Of a DNA stretch of 6,242 nucleotides, positions 1 through 6,242 are shown one piece after another (the first letter of the stretch is position 1; each line of letters opens with the position of its first letter). Below the pieces are notes generated by a model. The model did not search any database. It was not told the origin of the DNA and was given only the letters and a program-made list of their open reading frames with translations. Location: the NCBI GenBank assembly GCA_030918015.1, contig JAUPTP010000067.1:2155-8396 (forward strand). Reading direction: 5' to 3'. A program made the position numbers and the translations under genes. The DNA is from Pseudomonadota bacterium. GTDB taxonomy: Bacteria > Pseudomonadota > Gammaproteobacteria > Burkholderiales > Burkholderiaceae_C.

Positions 1-310
1 CGAGGTCGCCCGGCTCGGTGCGGCTGGCGTCGAGCACGAAGCGCGCGCCCGGCTCCAGCATCACCCGGCCCTCGGCGAACTTGCCGACGCGGATCTTCGG
101 GCCCTGCAGATCCGCCATGATCGCCACCGGCTTGCCGACGCGGGCCGCGACCTCGCGCACCAGGTTGGCGCGATCGATGTGGTCCTGTGCCTTGCCATGG
201 CTGAAGTTCAGCCGCACGACGTCGACCCCGGCGCGGATGATCCGCTCCAGCACCGCCGGGTCGGACGAGGCGGGGCCGAGGGTGGCGACGATCTTGGTGT
301 GGCGGGGCAT
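1..310 (-). CDS. pyk: Pyruvate kinase, N-terminal part (cut by window edge)
   Basis: Pyruvate kinase transfers phosphate from phosphoenolpyruvate to ADP, giving pyruvate and ATP, the last step of glycolysis in the cytoplasm. Only the first 103 codons are present; the rest lies beyond the left edge. The visible part is the start of the TIM-barrel A domain and the beginning of the B domain. Family landmarks are TKIVATLGPAS at residues 5-15, VVRLNFSHG at 31-39 (R33, N35 and S37 are the usual phosphate and K+ ligands) and ADLQGPKIRVG at 66-76 with D67 and R74. DLQGPKIR resembles the PykA type more than the PykF type (DTKGPEIR), judged from memory. The ATG is well supported: the protein begins at the normal family position, and AAGGAGA sits 7 bases upstream. 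It follows maeB after 69 bp in the same direction. No convincing promoter was seen in that gap, so it may be co-transcribed with maeB or use a promoter I cannot recognise. Confidence 0.96.
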   Translation of the reverse strand, partial: MPRHTKIVATLGPASSDPAVLERIIRAGVDVVRLNFSHGKAQDHIDRANLVREVAARVGKPVAIMADLQGPKIRVGKFAEGRVMLEPGARFVLDASRTEPGDL

Positions 311-317
311 CAGGCGG

Positions 318-324
318 TCTCCTT
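318..324 (-). promoter_or_regulatory. Ribosome binding site of pyk
   Basis: AAGGAGA on the minus strand, 7 bases before the pyk ATG. It is the clearest Shine-Dalgarno match in the window and fixes the pyk start. Confidence 0.8.
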
Positions 325-379
325 GGTGTCGAAAAAACTCGTGACCAGGGATTATTGACCGCCGTTCAGTACAAGGTGG

Positions 380-2683
380 TTACGAAGAACGCCGTGCTTC
401 GGCCGCATCCGCCACCGCCAGCGCCGTCATGTTGACGACGCGGCGCATCGAGGCCGACGGCGTCAGGATGTGCACCGGCGCGGCCGCGCCCAGCAGGATC
501 GGGCCCACCGTCACGCCCTTGCCGGCGGTCACCTTCAGCACGTTGAACAGGATGTTGGCCGCATCGATGTTCGGCAGCACCAGCAGGTTGGCCGAGCCGC
601 TCAGCGTCGAGTCCGGCAGGATGTTGCGGCGAATCGACTCCGACAGCGCGGCATCGCCGTGCATCTCGCCATCGCACTCGACATCGGGCGCGCGCTCGAC
701 GAACAGGTCGTGGGCGGCGCGCATGCGCTTGGCCGACGGACGCTGCGAGGTGCCGAACATCGAGTGCGACAGGAAGGCCACCTTCGGCGGCAGGCCGAAG
801 CGGCGCACCTCTTCCGCAGCCATCAGCGCGATCTCGGCGAGTTCCTCGGCCGAGGGCTGCTCGTTGATGAAGGTGTCGGTGATGAAGAGGTTGTGCTCCT
901 CGAGCATCAGCGCGTTCATCGTCGCGAAGACCTTGGCGCCGGCCTTCTGGCCGATGACGCTCTTCACGTACTCGAAGTGCGTGTCGTAGCGCCCGTGCAG
1001 ACCGCAGAGCATGCCGTCGGCGTGGCCGAGCTTGACCAGCAGCGTGGCGATGAGCGTCGTGGAGCGGCGCACCGCGGCCTTGGCGGCCTCGACCGACACC
1101 CCGTCGCGCTTCATGATGCGGTGGTATTCCTCCCAGCACTCGCGGAAGCGGGCATCCTCGTCCGGGTTGACGACCTCGAAGTCGACGCCCGGCTTCAGGC
1201 GCAGGCCGGCGCGCTCGATGCGCGAGGCGATCACGCCCGGGCGGCCCACCAGGATCGGACGGGCCAGGCCTTCGGACAGCACGGCCTGGACCGCGCGCAG
1301 CACGCGCTCGTCCTCGCCCTCGGCGTAGACGATGCGCGCCGGATTGGCCTTGGCGGTGGCGAAGACCGGGCGCATGAACATGCCGGTCTGGTAGACATAG
1401 CGGGTCAGCGAATCGCGGTAGGCGTCCAGGTCGGCGATCGGGCGCTCGGCGACACCCGACTCGACCGCGGCCGCCGCCACCGCCGGCGCGATGCGCAGGA
1501 TCAGGCGCGCGTCGAAGGGCTTCGGGATCAGGTACTCGGGGCCGAACTTCAGGTCCTGGCCGGCGTAGGCGGCCGCGACCTCGTCGCTGGTCTCCTCCTT
1601 GGCCAGCGCGGCGATCTCGCGCACGCACGCCAGCTTCATCGCCTCGGTGATCTTCGTGGCGCCGCAGTCCAGCGCGCCGCGGAAGATGTAGGGGAAGCAC
1701 AGGACGTTGTTGACCTGGTTCGGATAGTCCGAGCGGCCGGTGGCGATGATGCAGTCCGGGCGGACCGCCTTGGCGACTTCCGGGCGGATCTCGGGCTCGG
1801 GGTTGGCCAGCGCCAGGATGATCGGCTTGTCGGCCATCGTCTTGACCATGTCGGCGGTCAGCACGCCGGCGGCCGAGCAGCCCAGGAAGACGTCGGCGTC
1901 ACGCACCACGTCGGCCAGCGTCCTGGCGTCGGTCTTCTGGCAGTAGCGCTGCTTGGACTCGTCCAGGCGGTCGCCGCGGCCTTCGCGGATCACTCCCTTG
2001 GAGTCGCAGACGAAGATGTTCTCGACCTTCACGCCCAGGCCGACCATCAGGTCCAGGCAGGCGATCGCGGCCGCGCCGGCGCCCGACACCGCCATCTTGA
2101 CCTCGCCGATCTTCTTGCCGACCAGCTCCAGGCCGTTGAGCAGCGCCGCGCCCGAGATGATCGCGGTGCCGTGCTGGTCGTCGTGGAAGACGGGGATCTT
2201 CATGCGCTCGCGCAGCTTCTTCTCGATGTAGAAGCACTCGGGCGCCTTGATGTCCTCGAGGTTGATGCCGCCCAGCGTCGGCTCCAGCGCGGCGATGATC
2301 TCGACCAGCTTGTCCGGATCGCGCTCGGCCAGCTCGATGTCGAAGACGTCGATGCCGGCGAACTTCTTGAAGAGGCAGCCCTTGCCCTCCATCACCGGCT
2401 TGGACGCCAGCGGGCCGATGTCGCCCAGGCCCAGCACCGCGGTGCCGTTGGTGACCACGGCCACCAGGTTGCCGCGCGAGGTGTACTCGGCCGCCTTGGA
2501 CGGATCCTGCTCGATGGCCAGGCAGGGATAGGCCACGCCGGGGGAGTAGGCCAGCGACAGGTCGCGCTGGTTCATCAGCGGCTTGAGCGGGGTGACGGCG
2601 ATCTTGCCGCGCGTCGGGGCGCGGTGGTATTCGAAGGCGGCGTCGCGCAGCGCCTGCTCGGCAGGCGACAGGTCGGAACTCAT
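380..2683 (-). CDS. maeB: NADP-dependent malic enzyme with C-terminal phosphotransacetylase-like domain
   Basis: Oxidatively decarboxylates malate to pyruvate and CO2 with reduction of NADP+ (anaplerotic and NADPH supply; cytoplasmic). The 767 residues match the usual MaeB length (E. coli about 759) and align end to end with it from memory. Residues about 18-160 are the malic enzyme N-domain: YSPGVAYPC at 46-54 with the catalytic Tyr46, and [17 protein letters not shown] at 98-114 with the likely catalytic Lys. Metal and substrate ligands lie in NLEDI (141-145) and [11 protein letters not shown] (166-176). Residues about 163-400 form the Rossmann domain with SGAGAAA at 200-206 and LANPEPEI at 292-299. 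Residues about 430-760 form a PTA-like domain, which in E. coli MaeB is regulatory and in related enzymes binds acetyl-CoA. Here the Ser-Arg-(5)-Asp catalytic set of true Pta is T741, P742 and R748, so PTA activity is not expected. The start is supported by the family N-terminus and GGAGA 9 bases upstream. NADP rather than NAD preference is inferred from the family. Confidence 0.97.
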   Translation of the reverse strand: MSSDLSPAEQALRDAAFEYHRAPTRGKIAVTPLKPLMNQRDLSLAYSPGVAYPCLAIEQDPSKAAEYTSRGNLVAVVTNGTAVLGLGDIGPLASKPVMEGKGCLFKKFAGIDVFDIELAERDPDKLVEIIAALEPTLGGINLEDIKAPECFYIEKKLRERMKIPVFHDDQHGTAIISGAALLNGLELVGKKIGEVKMAVSGAGAAAIACLDLMVGLGVKVENIFVCDSKGVIREGRGDRLDESKQRYCQKTDARTLADVVRDADVFLGCSAAGVLTADMVKTMADKPIILALANPEPEIRPEVAKAVRPDCIIATGRSDYPNQVNNVLCFPYIFRGALDCGATKITEAMKLACVREIAALAKEETSDEVAAAYAGQDLKFGPEYLIPKPFDARLILRIAPAVAAAAVESGVAERPIADLDAYRDSLTRYVYQTGMFMRPVFATAKANPARIVYAEGEDERVLRAVQAVLSEGLARPILVGRPGVIASRIERAGLRLKPGVDFEVVNPDEDARFRECWEEYHRIMKRDGVSVEAAKAAVRRSTTLIATLLVKLGHADGMLCGLHGRYDTHFEYVKSVIGQKAGAKVFATMNALMLEEHNLFITDTFINEQPSAEELAEIALMAAEEVRRFGLPPKVAFLSHSMFGTSQRPSAKRMRAAHDLFVERAPDVECDGEMHGDAALSESIRRNILPDSTLSGSANLLVLPNIDAANILFNVLKVTAGKGVTVGPILLGAAAPVHILTPSASMRRVVNMTALAVADAAEARRSS

Positions 2684-2692
2684 CGGGTCGGG

Positions 2693-2697
2693 TCTCC
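2693..2697 (-). promoter_or_regulatory. Ribosome binding site of maeB
   Basis: GGAGA on the minus strand with 9 bases between it and the maeB ATG. It is a moderate Shine-Dalgarno match at acceptable spacing and supports the chosen start. Confidence 0.6.
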
Positions 2698-2759
2698 GTC
2701 GGTGTGTCAGGGAGGTACAGGGCGGCGAAGATTAGCGCCGCTTCTGTGCGCGGAAGTAC

Positions 2760-2778
2760 GCAGAATCCGCAGAAATCC
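2760..2778. repeat. Tandem 9/10-bp repeat upstream of maeB, possible operator
   Basis: The plus strand reads GCAGAATCC directly followed by GCAGAAATCC, two copies that differ by one inserted A. The element ends about 77 bp before the maeB ATG, in the only gap able to hold a maeB promoter. A related but interrupted half-site in the opposite orientation, CTTCTGTGC, lies at 2741-2749. Clustered half-sites about one helical turn apart are typical of a transcription factor site, but I recognise no known regulator motif, and no good -35/-10 pair was found beside it. The regulatory role is inference. Confidence 0.3.
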
Positions 2779-2800
2779 CCCGTTATGACCGGGGCCCCGG
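2778..2800. repeat. GC-rich palindrome in the pgk-maeB gap
   Basis: CCGGGGCCCCGG at 2789-2800 is a perfect 12-bp palindrome. Overlapping it, CCCCG at 2778-2782 and CGGGG at 2790-2794 can pair around a 7-base loop. No run of T follows on either strand, so a terminator is unlikely. It adjoins the tandem repeat at 2760-2778 and may be part of the same control region or only a product of base composition. Confidence 0.25.
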
Positions 2801-2871
2801 GCGCTCATGCACAAGCGGCATGACTGTCCCCCTGCGGCCGCCTGGTACCCCATCGCCCGGCCGCGCAAGGC

Positions 2872-2894
2872 AAAGGGCCGCACATGGCGGCCCT
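2872..2894 (-). terminator. Likely intrinsic terminator of pgk
   Basis: On the minus strand AGGGCCGC (2894-2887), loop CATGT, then GCGGCCCT (2881-2874) form a perfect 8-bp GC-rich stem with a 5-base loop, followed by TTGCCTT. The hairpin begins 57 bases after the pgk stop. The T run is short (three in a row including the end of the stem), which weakens the call, but the strong stem, tight loop and position between pgk and maeB fit a terminator. If real, maeB needs its own promoter downstream of it. Confidence 0.6.
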
Positions 2895-2899
2895 CCGAG

Positions 2900-2935
2900 G
2901 GACATCAGGCGGGCATCACCGCCGGCCGGATGTCC
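2900..2935 (-). repeat. Nested inverted repeat just after pgk
   Basis: GGACATC (2935-2929 on the minus strand) is the exact complement of GATGTCC (2906-2900). Inside, GGCGG (2923-2919) pairs with CCGCC (2912-2908) around TGATGC, leaving an asymmetric bulge of CGGCC. The structure starts 16 bases after the pgk stop and is followed within 5 bases by the terminator-like hairpin at 2872-2894. A role in 3'-end protection of the pgk mRNA, or as a first part of a two-hairpin terminator, is inference. Confidence 0.4.
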
Positions 2936-2951
2936 TGGTGCGTGCGCGCAA

Positions 2952-4145
2952 TCAGCCCGCTGCGCGCTTCGAGAGGATCTCGAAGGCCGGCAGGGTCTTG
3001 CCTTCCAGCACCTCCAGGAAGGCGCCGCCGCCGGTGGAGATGTAGCCGACATCACCCTCGATGCCGTACTTGGCGATCGCCGCCAGCGTGTCGCCGCCGC
3101 CGGCGATCGAGAAGGCCTCGGACTCGGCGATCGCGCGCGCCAGCGTCTCGGTGCCCTTGGCGAAGGCGTCGAACTCGAACACGCCCACCGGGCCGTTCCA
3201 GACGATGGTGCCGGCGGCCTTGAGCTGGGTGGCCAGGATCTCGGCGGTCTTCGGGCCGATGTCCAGGATCAGGTCGTCGTCGGCGACATCGGTGGCGGCC
3301 TTGACGGTCGCCTCGGCGTCGGCCGAGAAGGTCTTGGCGCAGACCACGTCGACGGGGATGGGCACGGCGGCGCCGCGCGCGGCCATCGCCTCGATCACGG
3401 CCTTGGCCTCGCCGACCAGATCGGCCTCGGCCAGCGACTTGCCGATCTTGAGACCCGCGGCCAGCATGAAGGTGTTGGCGATGCCGCCGCCGACGATCAG
3501 GCCGTCGACGTTGTTGGAGAGCGCCTTCAGGATGGTCAGCTTGGTCGAGACCTTGGAGCCGGCGACGATCGCCACCAGCGGGCGCTTCGGGTTGGCCAGG
3601 GCCTTGGAGATCGCGTCGATCTCGGCGGCCAGCAGCGGGCCGGCGCAGGCGACCGGGGCGAACTGGGCGATGCCGTAGGTCGAGGCCTCGGCGCGGTGCG
3701 CGGTGCCGAAGGCGTCATGCACGAAGACATCGCACAGCGCGGCCATCTTCTGCGCGAGATCCTCCTTGTTCTTCTTCTCGCCCTTGTTCAGGCGGCAGTT
3801 CTCGAGCATCACCACCTCGCCCGGGGCGACCTCGACGCCGTCGACCCAGTTCGAGACCAGCCGGACCTCGCGGCCGAGCAGCTCGCTCATGCGGGCGGCC
3901 ACCGGCGCCAGGGTGTCTTCGGGCTTGAATTCGCCCTCAACCGGGCGGCCGAGGTGGCTGGTGACCATCACGGCGGCACCGGCGTCGAGCGCCATCTTCA
4001 CGCACGGCACGGACGCACGGATGCGGGTGTCTTCGGTGATGCGGCCGGCGTCATCCTGCGGCACGTTCAGGTCGGCGCGGATGAAGACGCGCTTGCCGGC
4101 GATCTGGCCGTCGGCGATCAGGTCCTGGAGGCGGAGAACTTTCAT
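2952..4145 (-). CDS. pgk: Phosphoglycerate kinase
   Basis: Reversibly transfers the acyl phosphate of 1,3-bisphosphoglycerate to ADP, giving 3-phosphoglycerate and ATP (glycolysis, gluconeogenesis and, where present, the Calvin cycle; cytoplasmic monomer). The 397 residues are close to the family norm (E. coli 387). The N-terminal substrate domain shows the signature [11 protein letters not shown] at 19-29 (R23, D25, N27), SHLGRP at 63-68, [13 protein letters not shown] at 114-126 and HDAFGTAHR at 143-151. The C-terminal nucleotide domain shows GSKVSTKL at 196-203, NGPVGVFE at 317-324, GGGDT at 349-353 and TGGGAFLE at 371-378. The start MKVLRLQDL fits the remembered betaproteobacterial form (MNVLRxxDL), yet the 69-bp leader has no recognisable Shine-Dalgarno; it is pyrimidine-rich and carries four GAC/GTC triplets (4188-4199). 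azlD lies just upstream in the same direction, so pgk may be read from the azl side. Two hairpins follow the stop. Confidence 0.98.
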   Translation of the reverse strand: MKVLRLQDLIADGQIAGKRVFIRADLNVPQDDAGRITEDTRIRASVPCVKMALDAGAAVMVTSHLGRPVEGEFKPEDTLAPVAARMSELLGREVRLVSNWVDGVEVAPGEVVMLENCRLNKGEKKNKEDLAQKMAALCDVFVHDAFGTAHRAEASTYGIAQFAPVACAGPLLAAEIDAISKALANPKRPLVAIVAGSKVSTKLTILKALSNNVDGLIVGGGIANTFMLAAGLKIGKSLAEADLVGEAKAVIEAMAARGAAVPIPVDVVCAKTFSADAEATVKAATDVADDDLILDIGPKTAEILATQLKAAGTIVWNGPVGVFEFDAFAKGTETLARAIAESEAFSIAGGGDTLAAIAKYGIEGDVGYISTGGGAFLEVLEGKTLPAFEILSKRAAG

Positions 4146-4214
4146 GGTGGGTCGCTGTTGCGGAGTTGATGAAACAGAGGAAAGGGGGACGACGACGACG
4201 GAGCGCAGCCCGGG

Positions 4215-4544
4215 CTACCAGCCCAGCCCGATGCGCAGCGGCAGGAAGACCGCCATGCCGACGACGATGGTGCCGAGAATGCCGCGGCGGAAGAAGAACC
4301 AGGCCACCGCCACGGCCGCGCCGATCAGCCGGGCGTCGAGCGGCGTGGCGATCAGCGCGCCGTTCTTCATCAGCACCTCGGGGGCGATGATCGCCACCAG
4401 CGCGGCCAGCGGCGCGTACTTCAGCGCGCGCCGCGCCCACGGCGGCATCGGCAGCTCGCGCTCGGGCAGCATCAGGAAGCCGCGGGTCAGCACGGTGACC
4501 AGCGCCAGTCCGAGGATGGTGAAGAAGGCTTCGAGGCTGGACAT
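4215..4544 (-). CDS. azlD: AzlD-family small subunit of a branched-chain amino acid exporter
   Basis: A 109-residue inner-membrane protein of the AzlD family (YgaH-like), the small partner of AzlC. In characterised relatives the pair exports branched-chain amino acids or valine; the substrate here is inferred. Four hydrophobic segments are visible at about 5-25, 44-58, 68-86 and 88-105. Typical features are VTVLTRGF at 16-23 with Arg21 in the first segment, RRALKYAPLAAL at 38-49 before the second, and the end GMAVFLPLRIGLGW. The length is normal. The ATG is preceded by GGAG 12 bases upstream, a little far but acceptable. It lies 30 bp after azlC, consistent with one transcript and a stoichiometric complex, and 69 bp before pgk. 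The TAG stop lies within the palindrome AGCCCGGGCT (4207-4216). Confidence 0.9.
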   Translation of the reverse strand: MSSLEAFFTILGLALVTVLTRGFLMLPERELPMPPWARRALKYAPLAALVAIIAPEVLMKNGALIATPLDARLIGAAVAVAWFFFRRGILGTIVVGMAVFLPLRIGLGW

Positions 4545-4574
4545 CGTGCGTGGGTGCTCCGCGGGCAGGTCGTG

Positions 4575-5357
4575 TCAGGACGAACGCCGGGCCGGCTGCG
4601 CCGCGCCGATCGGGCGCCCGCCTCCGCCACCGGGCATCTCCATCATCAGGCCGGCGGCCACGGCCGCGGCCACCGCGACGACGATGTGCAGCTTGTAGGG
4701 CAGCGCGAAGGCCGCCACCGCGGCGGCGGCCGCCACGCCCGCGCAGACCCAGGTGGCGCGGTCGACCAGCAGCGAGCAGGTCAGGCCGATCAGCGCCAGC
4801 GTGCCGGCGAAGCCCAGGCCCCACTGCGCCGGCACGCCGTCGGCCAGCACGATGCCCAGGATCGACGGAATCTGCCAGCCCAGCCACAGCGGCACCGCGC
4901 CGCCGGCGAAATAGGCGATCTGGCCCGGCTGCGGCTCGGGCTCGGGCCAGCGGCGCATGAACATCGCGTAGCTGATGTCGGCGCCGAAGTAGCCCAGCGA
5001 CATGCGCTGCCCGCGCGGCAGGTGGCCGAAATAGAAGCGCCACTGCGCGCTGTAGATGACGAAGCGCAGGTTGACGACGAAGCCGGTCAGCAGCACCACC
5101 CAGACCGGGGCGCCCGCGGCGATCAGCGGCAGCGAGGCCAGCTGCGACGAGCCGGCATAGACGGTCAGCGACATCAGCAGCGCCAGCCAGGGGTCGAGCC
5201 CGCTGCGCACCATGGCCACGCCGGTGACCAGGCCCCAGGCCGCGAGGCCAGGCACCATCGGCGCCATGTCCCGCAGGCCACGCCGGAATTCCGGATGGCG
5301 ACAGGTGGACAGCACGTGCCGCTTCAGCGCGGCCGCGAGGGAGCCGGGGGGAGACAT
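4575..5357 (-). CDS. azlC: AzlC-family large subunit of a branched-chain amino acid exporter
   Basis: A 260-residue polytopic membrane protein of the AzlC family (YgaZ-like), which with AzlD exports branched-chain amino acids. Recognition rests on FRRGLRDMAPMVPGLAAWG at 24-42, SLTVYAGSSQLA at 63-74, NLRFVIYSA at 96-104 and the following azlD. Hydrophobic segments lie at about 35-50, 55-80, 86-103, 148-172, 178-197, 203-219 and 223-238. The loop at about 105-147 is polar and Pro/Glu-rich (PEPEPQPGQ at 138-146). The C-terminus ends in a Gly-rich, Arg-containing tail (from 241) that is probably not conserved. The ATG gives an N-terminal extension of about 25 residues before the family core; only a weak GCGGGG precedes it, so a later start at Met31 or Met34 cannot be excluded, though both fall inside the conserved core and are less likely. 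The substrate is inferred from the family. Confidence 0.88.
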   Translation of the reverse strand: MSPPGSLAAALKRHVLSTCRHPEFRRGLRDMAPMVPGLAAWGLVTGVAMVRSGLDPWLALLMSLTVYAGSSQLASLPLIAAGAPVWVVLLTGFVVNLRFVIYSAQWRFYFGHLPRGQRMSLGYFGADISYAMFMRRWPEPEPQPGQIAYFAGGAVPLWLGWQIPSILGIVLADGVPAQWGLGFAGTLALIGLTCSLLVDRATWVCAGVAAAAAVAAFALPYKLHIVVAVAAAVAAGLMMEMPGGGGGRPIGAAQPARRSS

Positions 5358-5425
5358 CCCCGCATTGTCACACCGGGCGCGAGGGAACGGCTCGGGTACG
5401 GCGCCCGAACCTCAGGGATTGCGCC

Positions 5426-5818
5426 TCAGTGCGTCGACTTTCCGTGGGCCTTGTTGTCGGCCTTGGTGGGAGGCTCGTCGATGACTTCCTCGTCCTCGGC
5501 CGGCTTGGGCTTCTTCTTCTTCGACGGCTCGACCGGGCGGGGCACGACCGGCGCGATGCCCTCGAGCTTGTTCTCGCGCATGTACTCGTCCATCTCGCGC
5601 CAGCCGGTGTAGACCGAGGCCTTCACCGCCTTCGGATTGAGCACATAGCAGTCCTCGATCGCGCGCATCGCATGGCGGCAGGCGCTGCCGATGGCCTTGC
5701 CCTCGGCCTCGTTGCGGGCGGCGACGGCCTCGCCGGACTCGATGCCCAGCAGGTCGCAGCTGGCCAGCAGGGGCAGCGCGGCGAGCAGGGCGATGACGGA
5801 AAGTCTCGGCAGTCTCAT
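5426..5818 (-). CDS. Small lipoprotein of unknown function
   Basis: I cannot name this 130-residue protein, although proteins with a similar central block seem familiar from Burkholderiales. Residues 1-20 are a lipoprotein signal peptide: Arg2 and Arg5, a hydrophobic core, then the lipobox LASC with Cys21 as the lipidated residue. Asp22 in the +2 position would hold it in the inner membrane by the E. coli Lol rule. The mature part has a compact region at about 30-85 with Cys47 and Cys57, then GWREMDEYMRENKLEG at 72-87. The tail from about 91 is low-complexity: Pro-rich, then KKKKPKP (100-106), acidic EDEE, and a His/Lys end, probably disordered. The start is fixed by the signal peptide; no in-frame start lies just upstream, and there is no Shine-Dalgarno (the leader is C-rich). 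It lies between fmt and azlC, all in the same direction, with 91- and 68-bp gaps. Function unknown; a periplasm-facing anchored factor is an inference. Confidence 0.85.
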   Translation of the reverse strand: MRLPRLSVIALLAALPLLASCDLLGIESGEAVAARNEAEGKAIGSACRHAMRAIEDCYVLNPKAVKASVYTGWREMDEYMRENKLEGIAPVVPRPVEPSKKKKPKPAEDEEVIDEPPTKADNKAHGKSTH

Positions 5819-5866
5819 GGCGGGGGGAGGGCAAGCGAAGGGCGGGGGCTGCCTCGCTTATCGTCT

Positions 5867-5899
5867 GTCGCCCGGAGCGACTTGAGCATTGCGGGCGAC
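5867..5899 (-). repeat. 8-bp perfect inverted repeat between fmt and the lipoprotein gene
   Basis: GTCGCCCG at 5867-5874 and CGGGCGAC at 5892-5899 are exact complements separated by 17 bases. On the minus strand the dyad starts 10 bases after the fmt stop and ends 48 bases before the lipoprotein ATG. No T run follows, so a classical intrinsic terminator is not supported. It could be a weak 3'-end hairpin of fmt or an operator for the lipoprotein gene. Confidence 0.4.
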
Positions 5900-5909
5900 G
5901 CGCCCCGTT

Positions 5910-6242
5910 TCAGCCCAGCCGCTCGCCAGGGCGGATGTCACAGCCGGCCAGCCATTCGCGCACCGGCTGACGCCGCCCGCCCGGGCGCTGCACCCGCTCG
6001 ATCTCCAGCGCGCCCTCGCCGCAGGCCACCTGCAACCGGCCGGCGTCGCCCGGCAGCACCTCGCCGGGCGCGCCCTGCCCTGGCGTCGGCCGGGCCTGCC
6101 AGACCTTGATCGTCTCGGCGCCGCGCACGAAGCTCGCGCCGGGAAAGGGATCGAAGGCGCGCACCCGCCGCGCGATCACCGCCGCCGGCAGCGTCCAGTC
6201 GATCGCCGCCTCCTTCTTGTCGATCTTGTGCGCGTAGCTCAC
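5910..6242 (-). CDS. fmt: Methionyl-tRNA formyltransferase, C-terminal part (cut by window edge)
   Basis: Formylates the amino group of Met on initiator tRNA using 10-formyltetrahydrofolate, which allows normal bacterial translation initiation. Only the last 110 codons are present; the formyl-transfer domain lies beyond the right edge. The reading frame is open to the edge, so the first visible codon (GTG) is internal. Visible family features are SYAHKIDKKEAAIDW at 2-16, the end of the catalytic-domain linker, then RVRAFDPFPGASF at 26-38, KVWQARP at 46-52, and the end of the OB-fold-like tRNA-binding domain with QVACGEGALEIERVQRPGGRR at 71-91. The stop TGA follows GERLG. In many bacteria fmt follows def, so def would be expected to the right of this window. 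The following dyad at 5867-5899 may mark its mRNA end. Confidence 0.95.
   Translation of the reverse strand: MSYAHKIDKKEAAIDWTLPAAVIARRVRAFDPFPGASFVRGAETIKVWQARPTPGQGAPGEVLPGDAGRLQVACGEGALEIERVQRPGGRRQPVREWLAGCDIRPGERLG

Noticed and set aside
332..337. Six-T run on the minus strand between maeB and pyk as a maeB terminator
   Set aside because: No adequate hairpin precedes it; the best pairing found was about 5 bp with a bulge. The run lies just before the pyk ribosome binding site.
325..379. A sigma-70-type promoter for pyk in the maeB-pyk gap
   Set aside because: The stretch is more AT-rich than its neighbours and includes TTGTAC and CAATAAT, but the spacing between them is too short for a -35/-10 pair, so no call is made.
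366..1700. A 444-codon minus-strand frame overlapping the 3' half of maeB
   Set aside because: It is an Arg/Gly/Pro-rich out-of-frame translation of maeB and its start lies in the middle of that gene. There is no frameshift in maeB that would bring it into use.
470..2788. A 772-codon open frame on the plus strand covering all of maeB
   Set aside because: It mirrors maeB codon by codon, and its product is a monotonous Arg/Ala/Gly/Asp/His/Gln mix with no recognisable domain. GC-rich third positions in maeB suppress stops on the other strand. maeB itself carries every conserved malic enzyme motif.
2783..3055. A minus-strand frame starting in pgk and running into the pgk-maeB gap as an extra small gene
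   Set aside because: Its first half overlaps pgk out of frame, and the remainder runs through both hairpins. The composition is random-looking and there is no recognisable domain.
2820..4169. A 449-codon open frame on the plus strand opposite pgk
   Set aside because: This is the same GC-rich antisense artefact; the pgk protein on the minus strand is complete and fully conserved.
4554..5612. A long plus-strand frame opposite azlC and part of the lipoprotein gene
   Set aside because: The product is low-complexity, with no domain, and it spans two unrelated minus-strand genes and their gap, as expected of a shadow frame.
5860..5900. A promoter for the lipoprotein gene (GATAAG as -10)
   Set aside because: The hexamer 18 bases upstream (CTCAAG) matches only two positions of the -35 consensus, which is not enough for a call.

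Overview
This looks like an ordinary chromosomal core region of a high-GC betaproteobacterium. All seven genes are on the minus strand. Most codons end in G or C. The closest remembered relatives of Pgk, MaeB, Pyk and Fmt are from Burkholderiales. Assignment to Burkholderiales (possibly the Rubrivivax/Leptothrix side) is an inference from remembered family sequences; no search was run.

Read in the direction of transcription (right to left), the layout is: the 3' end of fmt (methionyl-tRNA formyltransferase, cut by the right edge); a 91-bp gap with a perfect 8-bp dyad; a small unnamed lipoprotein gene; azlC and azlD, the two subunits of a branched-chain amino acid exporter, 30 bp apart; pgk (phosphoglycerate kinase) 69 bp further on; a 268-bp gap with two hairpins after pgk and a tandem-repeat element ahead of the next gene; maeB (NADP-type malic enzyme fused to a phosphotransacetylase-like domain); and the 5' end of pyk (pyruvate kinase), cut by the left edge. 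No stretch over 300 bases lacks a gene.

Functionally the left two thirds is a central-carbon block. Pgk makes 3-phosphoglycerate and ATP, Pyk turns phosphoenolpyruvate into pyruvate and ATP, and MaeB decarboxylates malate to pyruvate with NADPH. Both Pyk and MaeB therefore deliver pyruvate, from glycolysis and from the TCA cycle. AzlCD exports branched-chain amino acids, which are themselves made from pyruvate, but a regulatory link is only a guess. Fmt and the lipoprotein appear to be unrelated neighbours.

I found no mobile element, CRISPR array, tRNA, rRNA, phage gene or broken gene, and no sign of a new system. The points most worth a second look are small: the loss of all three catalytic residues in the PTA-like domain of MaeB, the repeat element upstream of maeB, the paired hairpins after pgk, and the unnamed lipoprotein with Asp after the lipidated Cys. 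Long open frames on the plus strand opposite maeB and pgk are artefacts of GC-rich codon use.
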